Shown here: positions 1 through 7,905 of the stretch, piece after piece
How the letters are laid out: every line of letters starts with the position of its first letter
Position numbering within the stretch: position 1 is the first letter of the stretch
Assembly (NCBI RefSeq): GCF_000269985.1
Contig: NC_016109.1
Location: 682,001-746,000 of the forward strand
Source: Kitasatospora setae KM-6054
GTDB taxonomy: Bacteria; Actinomycetota; Actinomycetes; Streptomycetales; Streptomycetaceae
Length of the DNA stretch: 64,000 nucleotides
Direction of reading: 5' to 3'
The notes under the pieces: generated by a model
Told to the model about the DNA's origin: nothing
What the model saw: only the letters and a program-made list of their open reading frames with translations
The model's database searches: none
Program-made: the position numbers and the translations under genes

Positions 1-2
1 CG

Positions 3-191
3 GGCGCGGCCCGGGTGCTGCCGACCTTCCTGCTGGACGGCTTCGTCGCGGGCAGCTGGGCGGTGAAGGGCGCGGAGCTGCTGGTCACCCCGTTCCGCCC
101 GCTGCCGGCGGAGGCCGCCGAGCGGGTCGCGGCGGAGGCCGGGCGGCTGGCGGCGTTCCTCGACCCCGGGCAGCGGGTGGCGTTCGCCTGA
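3..191 (+). CDS. AlkZ-like winged-helix DNA-binding protein, C-terminal fragment
   Basis: Only the last 62 codons lie inside the window; the gene begins upstream of base 1. The visible tail reads LPTFLLDGFVAGSW and then a short helix and strand before TGA. That motif is typical of the C-terminal strand pair of the AlkZ/HTH_42 family (winged-helix proteins related to the DNA glycosylase AlkZ, which excises alkylated or crosslinked bases). Most family members in actinomycetes have no assigned substrate, so a repair role here is family knowledge, not something this fragment proves. It converges on the phosphatase gene, with only about 40 bases between the two stop codons. Confidence 0.7.
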   Translation, partial: GAARVLPTFLLDGFVAGSWAVKGAELLVTPFRPLPAEAAERVAAEAGRLAAFLDPGQRVAFA

Positions 192-230
192 GGTCCGGCC
201 GCACCCGACCCCCGCACCCCCGACGCGACG

Positions 231-1724
231 TCAATCCAGCGCGGCCGCCAGCACGGTGACGTCGTCCCGGCCCCAGTCCAGGCCGAACCGCCCGGCCTCG
301 GCGTGCAGCGCGCGGACCGCCCCGGCGGGGGCGGCCCCGGGGTGGGCGGCCAGCAGGTCGGCGACCCGCGGCTCGCCGAACTCGCCCGCCGGGCCGCGTC
401 CTTCGGTGAGGCCGTCGGTGCAGAGCAGCAGCAGATCGCCGGGGTGGAAGGCGGTGTGGCGCTCGGTCCAGGTGCCGGGTTCGGGCTCGATCAGCGGGTG
501 CAGCAGCGGGCCGGTGGGCTCCAGCCGTTCGACGGTGCCGTCGGCGCGGCGCAGGAACGGGCGCTCGTGGCCGGCGTTCAGCCAGCCGAGGCGGCCGGTG
601 CGCGGGTCGAGGCGGACCAGCACCAGGGTGGTGAAGCGGTCCTCGTCCGGGTCGAGGGTGTGCCAGGCGGCGCGGACCGCGGCCACCGGGTCGGCGGCGG
701 TGCGCAGCGAGCCGCGCAGCGCGCACTTGAGCTGGACGGCGAGCAGCGCGGCGTCCACGCCGTGCCCGGAGACGTCGCCGAGCAGCAGCGCGGTGGTGCC
801 GTCGGGCAGCGCCAGCACGCCCAGGTAGTCGCCGGCCAGCAGGCCCTCGGCGGCGACCAGTTCGCCGTGCGCGCGGACGCCCGGGCCGGCCCGGTGCCGG
901 GAGGCGAGGATCGCGCCGAGGCCCTGCACGCAGCGCCCGTTCTGCTCCAGCGCCTGGTGGTCGCGGCGGGCCTGCCACTGGGCGGCGCGCAGCCGGGTCC
1001 GGAGGGTGTCGGCGGCCTGGGCGAGCCGGTTCAGCGCGACGGGCGCCCGGGCGTCGACGGCCCGGGGCGCGCCGTCGTGGCGCATCCGGCGTTCGATGCC
1101 GGCCAGCGGGGCGAGCAGTCGGCGGGTGATCTGGCGGGCGGTCAGCCCGGCCAGCACGACCAGCCCGCCGCAGAGCGCGAGCAGGTAGAACAGCACGGCC
1201 CGGCTCTCTCGGTCGGCGTCGGCGGTGGTGGTGTGCGCCTCGGCGGCGAGCAGGGCGGTGAGCCGGTCGGCGTGGCCGCGGACGGCCGGGTAGCCCTCGG
1301 CGGCGGTGCCGGACGCGGCGCAGGACTCCAGCGCGGCGTCCCGGTCGGCGGTCGGCAGGGTGTCCAGCCAGCGGGTCGTGGTCAGGTCGAGTTCCCGGGC
1401 GGCGGCGGCGAGTCGCGGGTGCCAGTCGGAGAGCTCGCGCAGTTCGGGGAGCCGTCCGGCGAGCCGGCCGCGGGCGTCCGCGTGCAGGGCGGCGGCCTGG
1501 GCGCCGCCGTCGGCCAGGCAGGCGCTGCGGGCGTCGCCGACCGCGGTGCGGGCCTGGGCGAGGGCGGCCTGGGCGGGGCGGATCCGGTCCTCCAGGTGGC
1601 GGACGGTGCTCTCGTGGCGCTCGTTGACCAGGTAGCCGCCGACGGCAGCGGCCCCGGCCACCAGCGCGGACACCGACAGGGCGACGGCCGACAGCGACGG
1701 GGGTGCGACGGGGCGCAGCGGCAT
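231..1724 (-). CDS. Membrane-anchored SpoIIE/PP2C-family protein serine phosphatase
   Basis: A 497-residue signalling protein. A first membrane helix (about residues 12-31) precedes a helical extracytoplasmic region. A second helix near residue 180 follows, then a HAMP-like stretch (ARQITRRLLAPLAGIERR). The C-terminal half is a PP2C/SpoIIE catalytic domain with GDYLGV, LLLGDVSGHG, NAGHERP and LLLCTDGLTEGR, which carry the metal-binding aspartates. Such enzymes dephosphorylate anti-anti-sigma factors in partner-switching cascades, and many actinomycetes have dozens of them. The ATG at 1724 is preferred because GGAGGAAG lies about 9 bases upstream; the frame stays open to 1883 but without a comparable ribosome-binding site. 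No sigma-factor partner gene is adjacent, so its target is unknown. Confidence 0.88.
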   Translation of the reverse strand: MPLRPVAPPSLSAVALSVSALVAGAAAVGGYLVNERHESTVRHLEDRIRPAQAALAQARTAVGDARSACLADGGAQAAALHADARGRLAGRLPELRELSDWHPRLAAAARELDLTTTRWLDTLPTADRDAALESCAASGTAAEGYPAVRGHADRLTALLAAEAHTTTADADRESRAVLFYLLALCGGLVVLAGLTARQITRRLLAPLAGIERRMRHDGAPRAVDARAPVALNRLAQAADTLRTRLRAAQWQARRDHQALEQNGRCVQGLGAILASRHRAGPGVRAHGELVAAEGLLAGDYLGVLALPDGTTALLLGDVSGHGVDAALLAVQLKCALRGSLRTAADPVAAVRAAWHTLDPDEDRFTTLVLVRLDPRTGRLGWLNAGHERPFLRRADGTVERLEPTGPLLHPLIEPEPGTWTERHTAFHPGDLLLLCTDGLTEGRGPAGEFGEPRVADLLAAHPGAAPAGAVRALHAEAGRFGLDWGRDDVTVLAAALD

Positions 1725-1741
1725 GACGGCTTCCACTTCCT

Positions 1742-1807
1742 CCCCCCGGCGGCCCCCGGTGTCCCCCGATGTGCCCCCGGCGGCTCCCGGTGTTCCCCGG
1801 TGCCCCC
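1742..1807 (-). other. G-tract cluster upstream of the phosphatase gene
   Basis: Seven runs of three to six cytosines on the plus strand fall within 66 bases, so the minus strand carries seven closely spaced G-tracts. They lie 18 to 83 bases upstream of the phosphatase start, where its leader RNA or promoter would be. The pattern fits a potential G-quadruplex. In DNA this GC-rich, chance is a real alternative. Confidence 0.4.
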
Positions 1808-1931
1808 GGCCGGCCGCCCGGCCCCGCCCGATCGGGGCCGTGCTCCCACCCTCCACCCTGCCCCGCTTTCCGCCCCCGGTCACCAGGGCTTTCGTCCCGG
1901 GAAGCCGGGGACGGAAGGCGGGCGGGGACGG

Positions 1932-2654
1932 TTACTGCGCGTTCAGCGAGGTGTTGTTCCACCAGCCCTGGCGGCCCGCGGTGAACGCCACCGCGCGCTC
2001 GCCGATCCGCGCCTCGTAGCGGGTGCCGGTGGCCAGCGGGCTGCGCGGCGCGGCGCCGTGCGGGTCCTTGACCGAGGGCACGGTGAGGGTCGCGGCGGGG
2101 GCCAGGTCGGCGGCCTGGAAGCCCTGCGGGTCGACGGTGGTGATCACCTCGTCCCAGTTCGGGGCGCCCGCCAGGGTGTGCGTGAGGTGGACCTCGTCGC
2201 CCCGGCCGAAGACCAGCTCGGTCAGGTGGTCCGGGTAGCCGGCGTCGGCCACCAGCGGCAGGTAGTGCACCACGTCCTCCTTCCGGCTGCTGACGTCGAT
2301 CGCCGGGAGCAGCGGGGTGAAGGTCCGCCTGCCCTCGGCGTCGACGGTGACCCGCTCCAGCTCGACCGGCAGCGAGGTGCGGGTGCCGTCGACCAGTTCC
2401 CGGAGCGGCCAGTGGCCCTCGGTGAACAGCGAGTAGTAGACCTGCTGGTCCTCGTGCGCGGCCAGGTCGTCGAGGTAGGTGGTGCGCAGCCGGTCGTCCA
2501 GGCCGAAGGCGGTGATCAGCTGGAAGGCGTGGATCGGGACGAAGTACAGGCCCAGGTGGTAGCTGAAGACCGTCTTCTTGCCGATCAGCAGGAACCGGTG
2601 GCCGTGCCGGTCGCCGGTGGCGCTCAGGGTGTCGGACAGGGGCGGGGTGCTCAT
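1932..2654 (-). CDS. Uncharacterised third gene of the LodAB-type operon
   Basis: A 240-residue soluble protein with no signal peptide or membrane helix; I do not recognise the family. It begins MSTPPLSDTLSATGDRHGHR and contains an aromatic-rich patch (FSYHLGLYFVPIHAFQLITA) near residues 30-50 and a Trp-Trp-Asn-Asn end. Its ATG overlaps the stop of the upstream flavoprotein gene (ATGA), so the two are probably translationally coupled. That arrangement ties it to the quinoprotein oxidase system upstream. A role in maturation, secretion or substrate handling is possible but is inference only. It is the last gene of the operon and ends about 200 bases before the phosphatase. Confidence 0.8.
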   Translation of the reverse strand: MSTPPLSDTLSATGDRHGHRFLLIGKKTVFSYHLGLYFVPIHAFQLITAFGLDDRLRTTYLDDLAAHEDQQVYYSLFTEGHWPLRELVDGTRTSLPVELERVTVDAEGRRTFTPLLPAIDVSSRKEDVVHYLPLVADAGYPDHLTELVFGRGDEVHLTHTLAGAPNWDEVITTVDPQGFQAADLAPAATLTVPSVKDPHGAAPRSPLATGTRYEARIGERAVAFTAGRQGWWNNTSLNAQ

Positions 2655-3811
2655 ACCGGGGTCTCCTCGGTGGTCGTGGTCGTGGTGGTGGCAGTGCGCT
2701 GCGGGTGCTGCGGGTGCTGCGGGTACTGCCGGTCCCGCCAGAACGGCCGGTCGCTCCAGCGCCGTTCGGCGGCGTAGTGGCTGCGCAGGGTGCGCAGGTA
2801 GGCGGCGCGGACGGCGGCGACCTCCCGGGCGTAGCCGCCCAGCGCCTCCCCGTCCCCGCCGAGTCGGGCGTGCACCGCCTGGCCGGCCCGCAGGCCGGTG
2901 AACAGGGCGGTCAGGATCCCCTGCGAGGACAGCGGGTCGAACGCGAGCGCCGCGTCCCCCGCCGCGACCCACCCCTCGCCGTCCACCCGGTCCAGCCACG
3001 CCGTGTGCGCGGGCGCCCGCCGCAGCGCGCCGCCCCCGGCGGGCCAGGGGTGCGCCGCGGCCAGCGGGCCGACGTGGCGGGTGTCGGCGAGCCGGGCGGC
3101 GAAGGCTTCCCCGGCCGGGCGCGCGTCGCCGCCGTCGGCGTCCGCGTACCAGGCGAGGAGCCGGTGGCCGGTGGGGAGGGGGGCGGTGTACCACCAGCCG
3201 TCGGGGGCGGACTCGACGGTGGTCGTGGTGTCGGCGCCGGGCGGGTCGGCGGGGTCGAGGGTGAGGTGGACGGCGACCAGCCGGTCCCGGGTCAGGGTGC
3301 GGGCCCCGCAGGCGCGGGCGAGGGCGGCACGGCGGCCGGTGGCGTCCAGCAGCCAGCGGCAGCGGGCCGTCTCCCGGGCCGGGCCGCGCAGTTCGACCGT
3401 CCAACCGCCGTCGGGGGTCCGGGCGAGCGGCCGGACGGCGGTGCGCTCGGCGAGCTGGACGCCCTGTGCGCGGGCGCGGTCGCGCAGCCGGCCGTCGAAC
3501 CGCGGACGGTCGAGGTGCCAGCCGTGGCCGTGCGGGTCGCGGATGCTGTCGGTCGACGCCAACTCCGGGCCGCCCCAGGCCGAGCGGTTGGCCGGGCAGG
3601 GCAGGTGGCCGTCGGCGAGGACCCGGTCCGCGCCGAGGTCCCGCAGCAGGACCCGGGCGGCGGCGGGCAGCGCCTCCCCGACCGAGCCGGGCCCGCGACC
3701 CGCGTCCGCGAGCAGCACCACCCGTCCGGCCCGGGCCAGCACGATCGCCGCCGCCACCCCGGCCGGCCCGCCCCCGGCCACCACCACGTCGTACCGCGCC
3801 CCGCTCACCAC
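2651..3811 (-). CDS. LodB-like FAD-dependent oxidoreductase (quinone cofactor maturase)
   Basis: About 386 residues. A Rossmann nucleotide-binding motif (VVVAGGGPAGVAAA) starts about ten residues from the start, followed by a second FAD motif near GEGWVAAGDAALAFDPLSSQG, as in tryptophan-halogenase/geranylgeranyl-reductase-like flavoproteins. In Marinomonas, LodB is the flavoprotein needed to form the cysteine tryptophylquinone of LodA. The LodA-like gene lies directly upstream, so the same role is likely. The start is uncertain: GTG codons at 3811 and 3808 lie just before the Rossmann strand, while the frame stays open to a GTG at 3874. That longer version would draw its N-terminus from a duplicated copy of the lodA-like 3' end, so I prefer the short form. 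No strong ribosome-binding site is visible for either. Confidence 0.8.
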   Translation of the reverse strand: MVSGARYDVVVAGGGPAGVAAAIVLARAGRVVLLADAGRGPGSVGEALPAAARVLLRDLGADRVLADGHLPCPANRSAWGGPELASTDSIRDPHGHGWHLDRPRFDGRLRDRARAQGVQLAERTAVRPLARTPDGGWTVELRGPARETARCRWLLDATGRRAALARACGARTLTRDRLVAVHLTLDPADPPGADTTTTVESAPDGWWYTAPLPTGHRLLAWYADADGGDARPAGEAFAARLADTRHVGPLAAAHPWPAGGGALRRAPAHTAWLDRVDGEGWVAAGDAALAFDPLSSQGILTALFTGLRAGQAVHARLGGDGEALGGYAREVAAVRAAYLRTLRSHYAAERRWSDRPFWRDRQYPQHPQHPQRTATTTTTTTEETPV

Positions 3812-3830
3812 CGCACCGCCGGCCACCCGC

Positions 3831-4022
3831 CGAGCCGTCTCACGCCGCCCCGCCCTCCGGCCGCGCCCCACCACCGCTCACGGACTCCTCGCCCCTCCTC
3901 CCCCTCTCCCCCAGGCCCTCCGCCAGGAGCCCCGAACACCCCGAACGCCTTGAACACAGCGAGCCGCCTCACGCCGCCCCGCCCTCCGGCCGCGCCCCGC
4001 CACCGCTCGCGGACTCCTCGCC
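3831..4022. repeat. Direct repeat: duplicated 3' end of the LodA-like gene
   Basis: Bases 3831-3893 and 3960-4022 are the same 63-bp sequence with three mismatches, 129 bp apart. The right copy encodes the last residues of the LodA-like protein and its stop codon. The left copy lies in the gap before the LodB-like gene and still carries the matching stop triplet. The 66 bases between the copies are pyrimidine-rich on the plus strand and show no gene. This looks like a tandem duplication that lengthened the lodA-lodB spacer. Confidence 0.85.
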
Positions 4023-5963
4023 GAACGGGTCGAGCTTGTCGACGTAGCCGACCGCGATCTCGTCGGCTGAGTAGCCGGTGTGGGCGGCGGTGGCGGCGAG
4101 GAGGGTGGTGTGGGTGGCGGTGCCGAGGGTGGTTTCGGGGATGTGGAGGGTGACGGTGTTGCGGTCGGGGGAGACGCCTTCGAGCGGGAAGCCGGGGGTG
4201 GACTCGACCTGGAGGGTGGCGGGGAAGCGGCCGTCGCCGACGGTGTAGCGACGGGTCTCGACGATGCCGAATTCGTGCCATTCGCCGATGGAGCGGGCGA
4301 GTTGTTCGAGGTAGTCGCCGCGCAGGCCGCGCAGCCAGGAGGAGCGGCGGGCGAAGGCGTCCTCGCGTTCGTCGTCGGTGTGGACGGTGCCGGCGTTCTC
4401 CTGGTTGACGATCCGGAAGTCCTCTTCGGTGAGGACGTGGTTGGGGACGCGGGCGGGCCAGAAGGTGGGGACGTACGGGTCGTAGCGGACGCTGGGCAGC
4501 GCGGTGGACTCGTAGCCGGAGCGGCAGCTCGCGGTGTCGGTCTGCCAGGGGATGGCCATCCAGCGGGTGAGGTCGCCGGGGCCCTGGGCGTGCAGCGGGC
4601 CGTCCTCGGCGAGGGCCTGCCGGGTGGTGAGGGCGGGGCCGTAGTCGGGTTCGGTCTGGCCGTCGGGGCGGTGCAGGATGCGGAAGGGCTCCTGGTACAT
4701 GGTGGGGTGGCGGATCGGCCAGGTGACCTCGCAGCCGGGGTGGAAGGCGTCGGCGAGGCAGAAGTCGAGGGCGGCGCGGTCGAGCAGGGCGGGCTGGTCG
4801 GCGACGGGGGCGTCTTCGAGGCGGCGGGGGAAGCCGGGCCAGGGGGTGGTGTCGAAGTCGCCCTTGGCCCAGGCGCCGAGTCGGGCGATCTGGGTGTCGG
4901 AGAGGGTCATGTACTGGAGGGGCGACTTGGGCTTGCTGGCCATCGCGTCGCCGTAGAACCAGGGCCAGGGCTGCGGGGAGAGGCCGTCGCGGGCGTGGTC
5001 GCGGATCGCGGTCCAGATCTGGCGGCGCGCTTCGCGGTGGCGTTCGGCGGTGCTGCCGAGGCGGGCGAGCGTGGCGGGGGCGAGGAAGTCCTGCGGGCCG
5101 CCGAAGCCGTACTGGGCGGCGAAGCCGTGGTTGACCCACTGGAGTTCGTGGAAGCGGCGGAGGATCGGCAGCACGTCGCGCTCGAAGTTGACCCGGGGGT
5201 CGGGCGGGATGCTGCCCTGCCGGAGGAAGACGTCGTGCAGCAGGTCCCAGAGGGTGCGCGGGGTCTTCACGTCGGGGGCGTAGTTGGGCGGGGCGACGAC
5301 GACCCAGGCGCCGTGGACGGGGACGTCCCGGCCGTCCAGGGTGAGGGTGGCGGTGACGGGGCCGTCGGAGGTGTCGTCGTACCAGCCGTCGTTGTTGCCG
5401 AAGGAGTGCAGTTCCTCGCCGTTGGGGGCGCCGGAGGTGCCGGTGCCGCCGAGGAAGACCAGTCGGCCGTGGTCGTCGGTGTGCATCCGGCCGAGCGGGA
5501 CGTCGACGCCGAGGAAGGTGCCGCCGGTGAACTCGACCTGTTCGCCGCTGCCCGCGCGCAGGGTCCTGCGGCCGGGGTCGATGACGAGCTGTCCGCGGTC
5601 GGCCTGCTCGGGGTTGCGGCGGGCGGACTGCATGCCGGCCATGTCGGGGATGTCGAAGGCCAGGTCGAAGTTGTACCAGGCGGACTTCCGGTTGGCGACG
5701 TGCACGGCCCACTCGATGGCCACTCCGGCTTCCGCGGTGGTGAGTTCGCGCACCACCCGGTCCTGGGCGTCGTAGCCGTAGATCCGGAACCGAGCGGCCT
5801 GGCGCTTGATCGCGCCGGTGTCGTCCTTGTGCGCGCCGGGGGTGACGGGCTCGGGCTCGGGGGTCTCCGGGCCGTGGAACCAGCCGTCCGGCCGGGTGCT
5901 GTTGCCCAGCCGGGCCAGGCCGATCGCGGGGTGGATCTTCGCGTACGAGATGTCGTCGGTCAT
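3969..5963 (-). CDS. LodA-like cysteine tryptophylquinone (CTQ) amino-acid oxidase
   Basis: A 664-residue protein of the LodA/GoxA family. These enzymes oxidise an amino acid (the epsilon-amine of lysine, or glycine) and release ammonia and hydrogen peroxide. The family N-terminus is clear (YAKIHPAIGLARLGNS), as is the FYGDAMASKPKSPLQYMTLS block. The two residues that would be crosslinked into the cofactor are present: Cys411 in FHPGCEVTWPIRH and Trp473 in MAIPWQTDTASC. Their 62-residue spacing is close to the 65 of Marinomonas LodA (C516, W581). The ATG at 5963 is preceded by GGAAAGGA at about 9 bases. No signal peptide is seen, although family members are often found outside the cell. The substrate cannot be read from the sequence. 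Confidence 0.9.
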   Translation of the reverse strand: MTDDISYAKIHPAIGLARLGNSTRPDGWFHGPETPEPEPVTPGAHKDDTGAIKRQAARFRIYGYDAQDRVVRELTTAEAGVAIEWAVHVANRKSAWYNFDLAFDIPDMAGMQSARRNPEQADRGQLVIDPGRRTLRAGSGEQVEFTGGTFLGVDVPLGRMHTDDHGRLVFLGGTGTSGAPNGEELHSFGNNDGWYDDTSDGPVTATLTLDGRDVPVHGAWVVVAPPNYAPDVKTPRTLWDLLHDVFLRQGSIPPDPRVNFERDVLPILRRFHELQWVNHGFAAQYGFGGPQDFLAPATLARLGSTAERHREARRQIWTAIRDHARDGLSPQPWPWFYGDAMASKPKSPLQYMTLSDTQIARLGAWAKGDFDTTPWPGFPRRLEDAPVADQPALLDRAALDFCLADAFHPGCEVTWPIRHPTMYQEPFRILHRPDGQTEPDYGPALTTRQALAEDGPLHAQGPGDLTRWMAIPWQTDTASCRSGYESTALPSVRYDPYVPTFWPARVPNHVLTEEDFRIVNQENAGTVHTDDEREDAFARRSSWLRGLRGDYLEQLARSIGEWHEFGIVETRRYTVGDGRFPATLQVESTPGFPLEGVSPDRNTVTLHIPETTLGTATHTTLLAATAAHTGYSADEIAVGYVDKLDPFGEESASGGGARPEGGAA

Positions 5964-6120
5964 CGCGCTCGACGTCCTTTCCGCCGCACCGGGCCGGGCC
6001 CGGGCCGGGGTTCGCCGGCGCGCGCAGCAGGGCCTCCCAGTACGGGAGTTGGCGGTTGAGGGGGCGTTGGACGCCCCGCCGTCCACCATGACAGGTCGAG
6101 TACGACCGACCGTGCCGGAA

Positions 6121-6176
6121 CCCGCCCGCGCGACGCACCGTCAGCCGAACGAGTGACGGTGCGCCGCGCGGGCGGG
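6121..6176 (-). terminator. Long hairpin terminator after the lipocalin-like gene
   Basis: Arms 6121-6143 and 6154-6176 pair over 23 bp with one mismatch around a 10-base loop. The hairpin begins 11 bases past the stop of the minus-strand gene ending at 6187. It should end that transcript and insulate the LodA-like operon that follows in the same direction. There is no U-tract, as is usual for actinomycete terminators. Confidence 0.75.
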
Positions 6177-6186
6177 CGGGTCGCCG

Positions 6187-6801
6187 CTACTGCCGGGTCA
6201 GCGTGCCGACGGCCACCGTGCGGTTCCAGGCGAAGTCCAGTCCGCCGTCCTTGCGGAGGTCCAGCGTGAAGTCGCCGCTGACGCAGGTCGTGACGGTGTT
6301 GCGGACGACCGCCTCGTGCCCGGTCAGCCGCCGGTCGGTGCGCTCGGTGAGCGTCCACCGGGTGGTGCAGCCCAGCGGCGTGTACTCGGCGTCGGCGAAC
6401 TCCTCGCCGAGCTTCGGCTCGCGGATGCTGACCTTCAGCACGTACTTCCGGCCGCTCTGGGTGATCGTGCCCTGCCAGTCACCGACCCACCCGCCCGCCG
6501 GCGACGGCGGGGCGGAGGCCGACGGCGGGGCGGCAGCCGACGGCGAGCCGGCGGGCGGCGCAGAAGTGCCGGGCGCGGGCGCCGACGGCGCGCCGGCCGC
6601 CTCGGGCCCGCCCCCGTCCGAGGACGTCGCCAGGAACACCCCGATCAGCGTCGCGACCGCGGTGATCACGGCGGCGATCGCGGTCAGCAGCGCCGGCCAC
6701 GGCAGCGGCCGCCCCCGCCGCCCGCCGGCCGCGCCCCTCCTGCCGCCTGCCCCGCCCGTGCCGCCCGTTCCCCCGCCGCCACCGCTCGCCTGACCGGCCA
6801 T
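6187..6801 (-). CDS. Single-pass membrane protein with extracytoplasmic beta-rich domain, unknown function
   Basis: About 204 residues. A Gly-rich, Arg-containing cytoplasmic N-terminus is followed by one hydrophobic helix (about residues 33-57), a Pro/Ala/Ser linker, and a roughly 100-residue beta-rich domain starting GGWVGDWQGTITQSG. The domain has two cysteines (GCTTRWTL and TTCVSGDF) that could form a disulfide. The layout resembles actinobacterial proteins often annotated only as hypothetical. ATG 6801 is used because the TTG at 6807 has no support. It sits between two hairpins, so it is probably transcribed alone. Confidence 0.75.
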   Translation of the reverse strand: MAGQASGGGGGTGGTGGAGGRRGAAGGRRGRPLPWPALLTAIAAVITAVATLIGVFLATSSDGGGPEAAGAPSAPAPGTSAPPAGSPSAAAPPSASAPPSPAGGWVGDWQGTITQSGRKYVLKVSIREPKLGEEFADAEYTPLGCTTRWTLTERTDRRLTGHEAVVRNTVTTCVSGDFTLDLRKDGGLDFAWNRTVAVGTLTRQ

Positions 6802-6807
6802 CAGCAA

Positions 6808-6842
6808 CCACCCCCGACGGATGGCTACCCCGTCGGGGGTGG
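6808..6842 (-). terminator. Perfect 13-bp hairpin after the LacI-type regulator
   Basis: CCACCCCCGACGG (6808-6820) and its exact complement (6830-6842) flank a 9-base loop. The hairpin starts 16 bases past the LacI-type gene's stop at 6858. It likely terminates the sugar operon, and it ends only 7 bases before the next gene's start. Confidence 0.8.
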
Positions 6843-6857
6843 AACGGAACCCGGGGT

Positions 6858-7856
6858 TCAGGCCGTCGGGACGGGCCCGGTGGTGGAGCGGATGACCAGC
6901 TCGGGGTCGAAGAGCAGCTCGCCGGTCGGCGTGTCGCGGCCGGCCACCAGGGCGAGGACGCTGCGGCCGACCTCCAGGGCGAGGCGGTCGGCGGGCTGGC
7001 GGACGGTGGTGAGCGGCGGGTCGGTGAACTCGGTGATCATCGTGCCGTCGTAGCCGACCACCGAGACGTCGCCGGGCACCGAGCGGCCGAGCCGGCGGGC
7101 GCCGCGGATCACGCCGAGCGCCATGTAGTCGCTGGCGGCGACGATCGCGGTGGCGCCGCGGACGAGCAGCGCGCCGGCCGCGGCCTGGCCGCCCTCGACG
7201 GTGTAGGACTGGCGGATCACCAGTTCCTCGGGGTGGGTGGCGCCGCGCCGGGCCATCGCGTCCAGGAAGCCGCGGACCCGGCGGTCGGCGGGGCGGTTGC
7301 CGGCCGGGCCGGAGACCATGCCGATGACGCGGTGGCCGAGCCGGTGCAGGTGGTCGACGGCGAGTTCGGCGGCCAGCCGGTCGTCGGTGGAGAAGACCGG
7401 GGCGGGCACGCCGTCGGCGAACTCGCCGTTGACGCCGACGTACGGGATCCGGCGCGAGCGCAGGATCTCGTAGCTCTCGGTGGCGACGCCCTCGACGGTG
7501 TTGGACGCGGAGAGGAACACCACCGCGGCGATGCCCTTGTCGATGATCGCCGAGATGTACTCGGGCTCCTGGACGCCACCGGCGAAGGACGGGCAGAGCA
7601 CGGTCTTCAGGCCGTGCGGGGCGAGCGCGGACTCGATCCGCTCCGCGACGTCGGCGAAGAACGGGTTGGAGACGTGCTCGGTGACCACGGCGACCAACTG
7701 GCCCTCGACGGCCCGCTCGTAGCCGAGGTCGGCCATCGCGCGCTCGACGGCGTCCCTGGTCCGCTTCGCCACGCCCTGCCGCCGGTTGATCACCCGGCTG
7801 ACGGTGGCCTCGCTCACGCCCGCGTGCGCGGCGATCTCGACGATGCCGATCTTCAT
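6858..7856 (-). CDS. LacI-family transcriptional regulator of the sugar locus
   Basis: A 332-residue repressor with the classical N-terminal helix-turn-helix (IAAHAGVSEATVSRVINRRQGVAKRT, residues about 6-31) and hinge. A periplasmic-binding-protein-like effector domain follows (VVTEHVSNPFFADVAERIE and later GYDGTMITEFTDPPLTTVRQ). ATG 7856 is preceded by GAGGAC. It is the last gene of a minus-strand operon after the binding protein, two permeases and the GH36 enzyme. It most likely responds to the imported sugar and controls this operon and perhaps the divergent secreted glycosidase. Candidate operators lie in the 12859-13077 interval; this is inference from position. Confidence 0.92.
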   Translation of the reverse strand: MKIGIVEIAAHAGVSEATVSRVINRRQGVAKRTRDAVERAMADLGYERAVEGQLVAVVTEHVSNPFFADVAERIESALAPHGLKTVLCPSFAGGVQEPEYISAIIDKGIAAVVFLSASNTVEGVATESYEILRSRRIPYVGVNGEFADGVPAPVFSTDDRLAAELAVDHLHRLGHRVIGMVSGPAGNRPADRRVRGFLDAMARRGATHPEELVIRQSYTVEGGQAAAGALLVRGATAIVAASDYMALGVIRGARRLGRSVPGDVSVVGYDGTMITEFTDPPLTTVRQPADRLALEVGRSVLALVAGRDTPTGELLFDPELVIRSTTGPVPTA

Positions 7857-7905
7857 GTCCTCACCCTCACCGGAACCCTCAGCGGACGACGCTCCGCCGG
7901 GCCGC

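Noticed and set aside
303-2777. Long plus-strand frame opposite the phosphatase and LodAB-operon genes
   Set aside because: Gly/Val/Gln-rich shadow of well-supported minus-strand genes; no domain and no ribosome-binding site.
3808-3874. N-terminal extension of the LodB-like protein from GTG 3874
   Set aside because: The extra residues derive from the duplicated end of the upstream gene and precede the FAD motif without homology-like content.
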